From: Syntrophaceae bacterium
Lineage (GTDB): Bacteria > Desulfobacterota > SM23-61
Direction of reading: 5' to 3'
DNA: 7,189 bases
Assembly (NCBI GenBank): GCA_003154025.1
Contig: PMCE01000511.1
Location: forward strand, 1-7,189
How positions within the stretch are numbered: position 1 is the stretch's first letter; every line of letters begins with the position of its first letter. Below are positions 4,335-7,189 of this stretch, piece after piece. The notes under the pieces are model-generated. The model made no database searches. It had not been told where the DNA came from and was given only the letters and a program-made list of their open reading frames with translations. Both the position numbers and the translations under genes were made by a program.

Positions 4335-6032
4335 ATGAGACCCAAGATCCTTTGCGTCGATGATGAAATGACAATCTTGAAAAATTTGGACCTCCTTTTG
4401 TCTCCGAATGGCTATGAAGTAATTCAAGCTCTCAGTTGCGAGGAGGCCCTGGAAAGACTCAAGGGGGAAAAGGTAAATCTCGCCCTGTTGGATGCCCAAA
4501 TGCCCAAGTTGGACGGGTATGAGTTCTGCAGAATCCTGAAAACCGATGAAAGATATATGAACATTCCCGTGATTCTGGCAGCCGAAGCCGCTGTTACGGA
4601 GGACCGCATCAAAGGAATCGAAGCGGGGGCCGAGGATCTGATCTCCAAACCCTTCGACCCGCCTGAGCTGCTGGAAAGGATTAAAGCGCTCCTTCACCCG
4701 AAGCAGCCCAAGGAAAGAAGGCTGGGAGAACTGCTTCTGGACATGCATTTCATAAATGAAGTGGAGCTGCAGGAAGCTTTGAAAATCGCCAAGGAGAAAA
4801 AAATCAAACTGGGTGAAGCGCTCATCTTCATGGGCGCAATCGACCAAGACCACATTTACTGGGCCCTCAGCAATCAGCTGAAAATGAATTACATCGAGCT
4901 GTCCTACGATATGATCGATTCACAATTAGTCAGGGAATTCTCCCTGGCCAAATTGGAAAAGTATCAATGCCTGCCCCTGTACGAAACGATAGCCGAAACC
5001 CATTTTGCCATTGCCGATCCCACCAACCAGGACGGATTGCGGGCCATTCGGGAATTAAATCCCTTAAAGAGGATTCGGCTCCATCTGGCCATGCCCGAAA
5101 AGATCCAAAAAATCCTGGAAAGAATCAAACAGGAGCTATCTTCTCCTCCCTTTGCCCCCGCGGCCGAGGAAAGCTTTGGCGAGCCCCTGGGTTTTGATGG
5201 GGGGAGGTCCCCGGGGGTCTCTGAGGGGGAGAAATACTGGGGTCTTTTGGTAGAACTCCTGTCCGGCATGTCGCCGAACGAAAGCTGCTGGCTCTACAGA
5301 GACTTTCAAGAAGCTCGGTTCGTTTACCGGCGGGGGAAAGAGCTCACGACCGAGCATCGATTCCCGTATGGAGCCTTCGATTCTATCAAGCAAAAACTGG
5401 ATCAAAGGATGAAAGGGAAAGGGGCCGGGAGAGTTGGCTATTTTTTCATTCAACCGGAAAGCTCCCATGGGGATGGTCCCTTCTTAATCCGGTCGGCGGA
5501 CCTGCTGGGGAAGGATCTGTTTAAAATTACCAGGGTTCCCGCTTTTTCGGAGGAGCGGTTTTCTCTGGAAAACCGGGATTATAAAGCATTACTCGATGTC
5601 CTGCAAAACCTCTTGAATGAGTATGGCTGTCTCCTCATCGGCGGTCTGGACGGATTGTGGATCAAACAACACTGCTATATGTTGGCCAGGACGCAGGGCA
5701 ATACGGGGCTGGTCCCTCCCCCTTTCTTCGTGGAAGATGAGATCGAAATGTATTTCCCGGGGGTTGCCCAGTCTCTAAACGCTTCCTTCACCCTGGGAGA
5801 TTTCTGGCTGCATTTCACCGGGGAGAATCCGCTTCTCTTCTACCAAACCAGCAAGGAGGACCTGTCCCGCCGGATCGTCGAGATGTTTTCCGGTCGGTAC
5901 AAAAATATGATCCTGCATATCCCCTTCAGCTCGCCCCAATCCATGCGAGAAGCCCTGCGGGCGTTGACCGATTGGCCGAGGGGGAAGCGGAAAAGCCTGT
6001 TCATGCAGAGAGATCTGCGGGAGATTCTGTGA
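4335..6032 (+). CDS. Receiver / MshEN / degenerate PilB-GspE pseudo-ATPase fusion
   Basis: A 565-aa cytoplasmic protein. Residues 1-120 are a response-regulator receiver: acidic D9 and D10, phospho-acceptor D53 (LLDAQMPKLDG) and K105 (SKPF). The usual switch Thr/Ser is A83. Residues about 127-265 are a GspE/PilB N-terminal (MshEN) domain with its two characteristic copies, RLGELL at 129 and KLGEAL at 158. Residues 268-298 are a flexible linker. Residues 300-550 align with secretion/pilus ATPases without their catalytic residues. G431-A451 fits the P-loop segment, but GPTGSGKS reads GLDGLWIK, so the lysine becomes I443. The Asp box survives as VEDEIE (466-471). The Walker B glutamate is S506. 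The two His-box histidines are N524 and F531. The ATPase C-terminal subdomain is absent. The frame is continuous, so this is not a sequencing frameshift. pilT follows after 10 nt. Likely a regulator of pilus retraction or assembly, by inference. Confidence 0.85.
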   Translation: MRPKILCVDDEMTILKNLDLLLSPNGYEVIQALSCEEALERLKGEKVNLALLDAQMPKLDGYEFCRILKTDERYMNIPVILAAEAAVTEDRIKGIEAGAEDLISKPFDPPELLERIKALLHPKQPKERRLGELLLDMHFINEVELQEALKIAKEKKIKLGEALIFMGAIDQDHIYWALSNQLKMNYIELSYDMIDSQLVREFSLAKLEKYQCLPLYETIAETHFAIADPTNQDGLRAIRELNPLKRIRLHLAMPEKIQKILERIKQELSSPPFAPAAEESFGEPLGFDGGRSPGVSEGEKYWGLLVELLSGMSPNESCWLYRDFQEARFVYRRGKELTTEHRFPYGAFDSIKQKLDQRMKGKGAGRVGYFFIQPESSHGDGPFLIRSADLLGKDLFKITRVPAFSEERFSLENRDYKALLDVLQNLLNEYGCLLIGGLDGLWIKQHCYMLARTQGNTGLVPPPFFVEDEIEMYFPGVAQSLNASFTLGDFWLHFTGENPLLFYQTSKEDLSRRIVEMFSGRYKNMILHIPFSSPQSMREALRALTDWPRGKRKSLFMQRDLREIL

Positions 6033-6042
6033 GGAACTCGCA

Positions 6043-7116
6043 ATGCCCAAATTAGACATGGCCCAGCTTCTTCTATCCACGATTGAAAAGGGGGCATCCG
6101 ACCTGCATCTTACGGTGGGAGATCCGCCGATGATCCGGTTGAACGGCTCCATTCAGCCCATGGATGGCGCCGCTGAGCCGTTCACACGGGACGATCTTCA
6201 TGTGACCCTGTATGAAATCCTCTCCGAGGACCAGCGCAAAAGGATGGAAAGGGACAAAGAGGTCGATTTCGCCCTGGAATTGAAAAATGTGGGCCGGTTC
6301 CGGGTGAACCTGTTTTACACCCGGCGGGGAGAAGGGGCGGCCTTCCGGTATATCCCTTCTAAGATCAAAACCATGAAAGAGCTGGATCTTCCGGAGCAGA
6401 CCCTGAGGGAAATATGCGACCGAAAGAAAGGGCTGATCCTGGTGACCGGCCCCACCGGGAGCGGGAAGTCCACCACCCTGGCCGCGATGATCGATTACAT
6501 CAATGCGAATCGACAGGACCACATCATCACCGCCGAGGACCCGATCGAATTCATCCATGAGCATCAAAGATGCATCGTCAACCAGCGGGAAGTGGGTTCC
6601 AATACTCTGTCCTTCGGAAATGCGTTGCGAGCCGCTCTACGGGAGGACCCCGACGTCATTATGGTGGGAGAGATGAGAGACCTGGAAACGATAGCGCTCG
6701 CGATTACTGCCGCGGAAACAGGGCATTTGGTTTTTGGCACCCTTCATACCATGAATGCTCCGAAGACCGTTGACCGGGTCATCGATGTCTTCCCTCCCCA
6801 ACAACAGCAGCAGATCCGAGTGATGTTCGCGGAGGCGATCGCCGCGGTCATATCGCAAGTGCTTTTGAAAAAGAAAGACGGAAAAGGGCGCATCGCCGCT
6901 CTGGAAATCATGATCGCCACGCCCGCGATCAAAAATTTAATCCGCGAGGGAAAGACTCACCAAATCCCCACGATTATCCAAACTTCGCAAAAAATCGGAA
7001 TGCAGGGGATGGACCAGGTGCTGAAGAATTTGGCCATGACCGGGAAGGTGGACTTCAAAGAAGCCAAAATGTATTTTACCAACCCGGATCTGCTCGATGA
7101 ACGGCTCAGTAAATAA
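6043..7116 (+). CDS. pilT: Type IV pilus twitching-motility ATPase PilT
   Basis: A 357-aa hexameric retraction ATPase that acts at the cytoplasmic base of the type IV pilus, driving pilin disassembly and twitching. The length is normal for PilT. All signature motifs are intact: Walker A GPTGSGKST (136-144, K142), Asp box AEDPIEF (164-170), Walker B DPDVIMVGE (202-210, E210) and His box GHLVFGTLHT (227-236, H228 and H235). AIKNLIRE (295-302) corresponds to the AIRNLIRE motif required for retraction in PilT, with K for R. Residues 1-100 form the PAS-like N-terminal domain starting from ASDLHLTVG. GAGGA (6031-6035) overlaps the upstream stop codon and lies 7 nt before the ATG, so translation is probably coupled to the receiver/pseudo-ATPase gene. 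The paralogue PilU is possible, but the AIRNLIRE-like motif favours PilT. Confidence 0.96.
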   Translation: MPKLDMAQLLLSTIEKGASDLHLTVGDPPMIRLNGSIQPMDGAAEPFTRDDLHVTLYEILSEDQRKRMERDKEVDFALELKNVGRFRVNLFYTRRGEGAAFRYIPSKIKTMKELDLPEQTLREICDRKKGLILVTGPTGSGKSTTLAAMIDYINANRQDHIITAEDPIEFIHEHQRCIVNQREVGSNTLSFGNALRAALREDPDVIMVGEMRDLETIALAITAAETGHLVFGTLHTMNAPKTVDRVIDVFPPQQQQQIRVMFAEAIAAVISQVLLKKKDGKGRIAALEIMIATPAIKNLIREGKTHQIPTIIQTSQKIGMQGMDQVLKNLAMTGKVDFKEAKMYFTNPDLLDERLSK

Positions 7117-7160
7117 CTTTTTTCGTAACCCTCGAACGTTTTGAAAAGGCCGTCCCGGAA

Positions 7161-7189
7161 ATTCCTCCCGTCCCCCCTTTTTCAAAGGG
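7161..7189. repeat. Edge of a C-run/G-run palindromic intergenic repeat
   Basis: After pilT the sequence reads ATTCCTCCCG, then CCCCCC and TTTTTCAAAGGG to the window end. CCCTTT (7175-7180), TTC and AAAGGG (7184-7189) form a 6-bp stem cut by the edge. It resembles the dispersed intergenic palindromes of the form CCCCCTTT...AAAGGGGG that I recall from deltaproteobacteria and cyanobacteria. It could also be part of a terminator for the pilT operon if a T-run follows outside the window. A T6 run lies just after the stop codon of pilT with no clear stem before it. Confidence 0.4.

Noticed and set aside
4167..4853. Long minus-strand frame of 228 codons
   Set aside because: It is antisense to the receiver and MshEN domains, whose motifs are certain. 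It is a shadow frame rich in F, Q and H from the complement.
5640..5670. Frameshift or sequencing error as the cause of the missing Walker A
   Set aside because: The frame is open throughout, flanking residues (GCLLIGG before, YMLA after) align without a gap, and the Walker B and His-box losses are independent, so a local error cannot explain them.
6073..6567. Minus-strand frame of 164 codons inside pilT
   Set aside because: It is antisense to an unambiguous PilT; no start signal or family features.

Overview
The window reads like a genome fragment from a Gram-negative, motile bacterium of the Desulfobacterota (deltaproteobacterial) type. This rests on a type IV pilus retraction ATPase next to c-di-GMP-type regulators, a PEP-CTERM-like sorting tail on a cohesin protein, and a secreted TPR protein of a style common in that group. 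The taxonomy is an inference; no rRNA or other marker is present. All convincing genes are on the + strand.

Region 1 (1-2765) holds a tight three-gene cluster for exported proteins. The first is a small secreted protein that joins an RHS/YD-repeat fragment, a chitobiase-C-terminal-like module and a dockerin with two complete calcium loops. The second is a cohesin-domain protein ending in a PEP/PEF-CTERM-like anchor, followed by an odd basic tail. The third is a signal-peptide protein with C-terminal TPRs. Gaps are 15 and 20 nt, each with a Shine-Dalgarno site. A dockerin next to an anchored cohesin suggests a small two-component surface-attachment system, cellulosome-like in logic, but with no enzyme visible here.

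Region 2 (2766-3453) is mostly non-coding. It holds overlapping GC-rich inverted repeats, a perfect GGGACC/GGTCCC hairpin and one possible small gene of 65 codons.

Region 3 (3454-7116) is a motility/c-di-GMP region. It has a PilZ-domain protein, then a 332-nt gap with CRISPR-type-I-E-like degenerate repeats, then a two-gene operon. The operon's first gene encodes a fusion of a receiver domain, an MshEN (GspE/PilB N-terminal) domain and what I read as a dead PilB/GspE-type ATPase: the Walker A lysine, Walker B glutamate and His-box histidines are all replaced. The second gene is a fully intact pilT, 10 nt downstream. The most striking proposal from the window is that a phospho- and perhaps c-di-GMP-responsive pseudo-ATPase is co-expressed with the real retraction motor and may dock on it or on the pilus base. 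Both the PilZ gene and the pseudo-ATPase/pilT operon are preceded by CCGATAA boxes resembling sigma-28 -10 elements.

The right edge (7117-7189) enters a palindromic intergenic repeat that is cut by the end of the window. The secreted-protein genes look less GC-rich than the pilT-side genes by eye, consistent with an accessory block beside a more conserved motility block.
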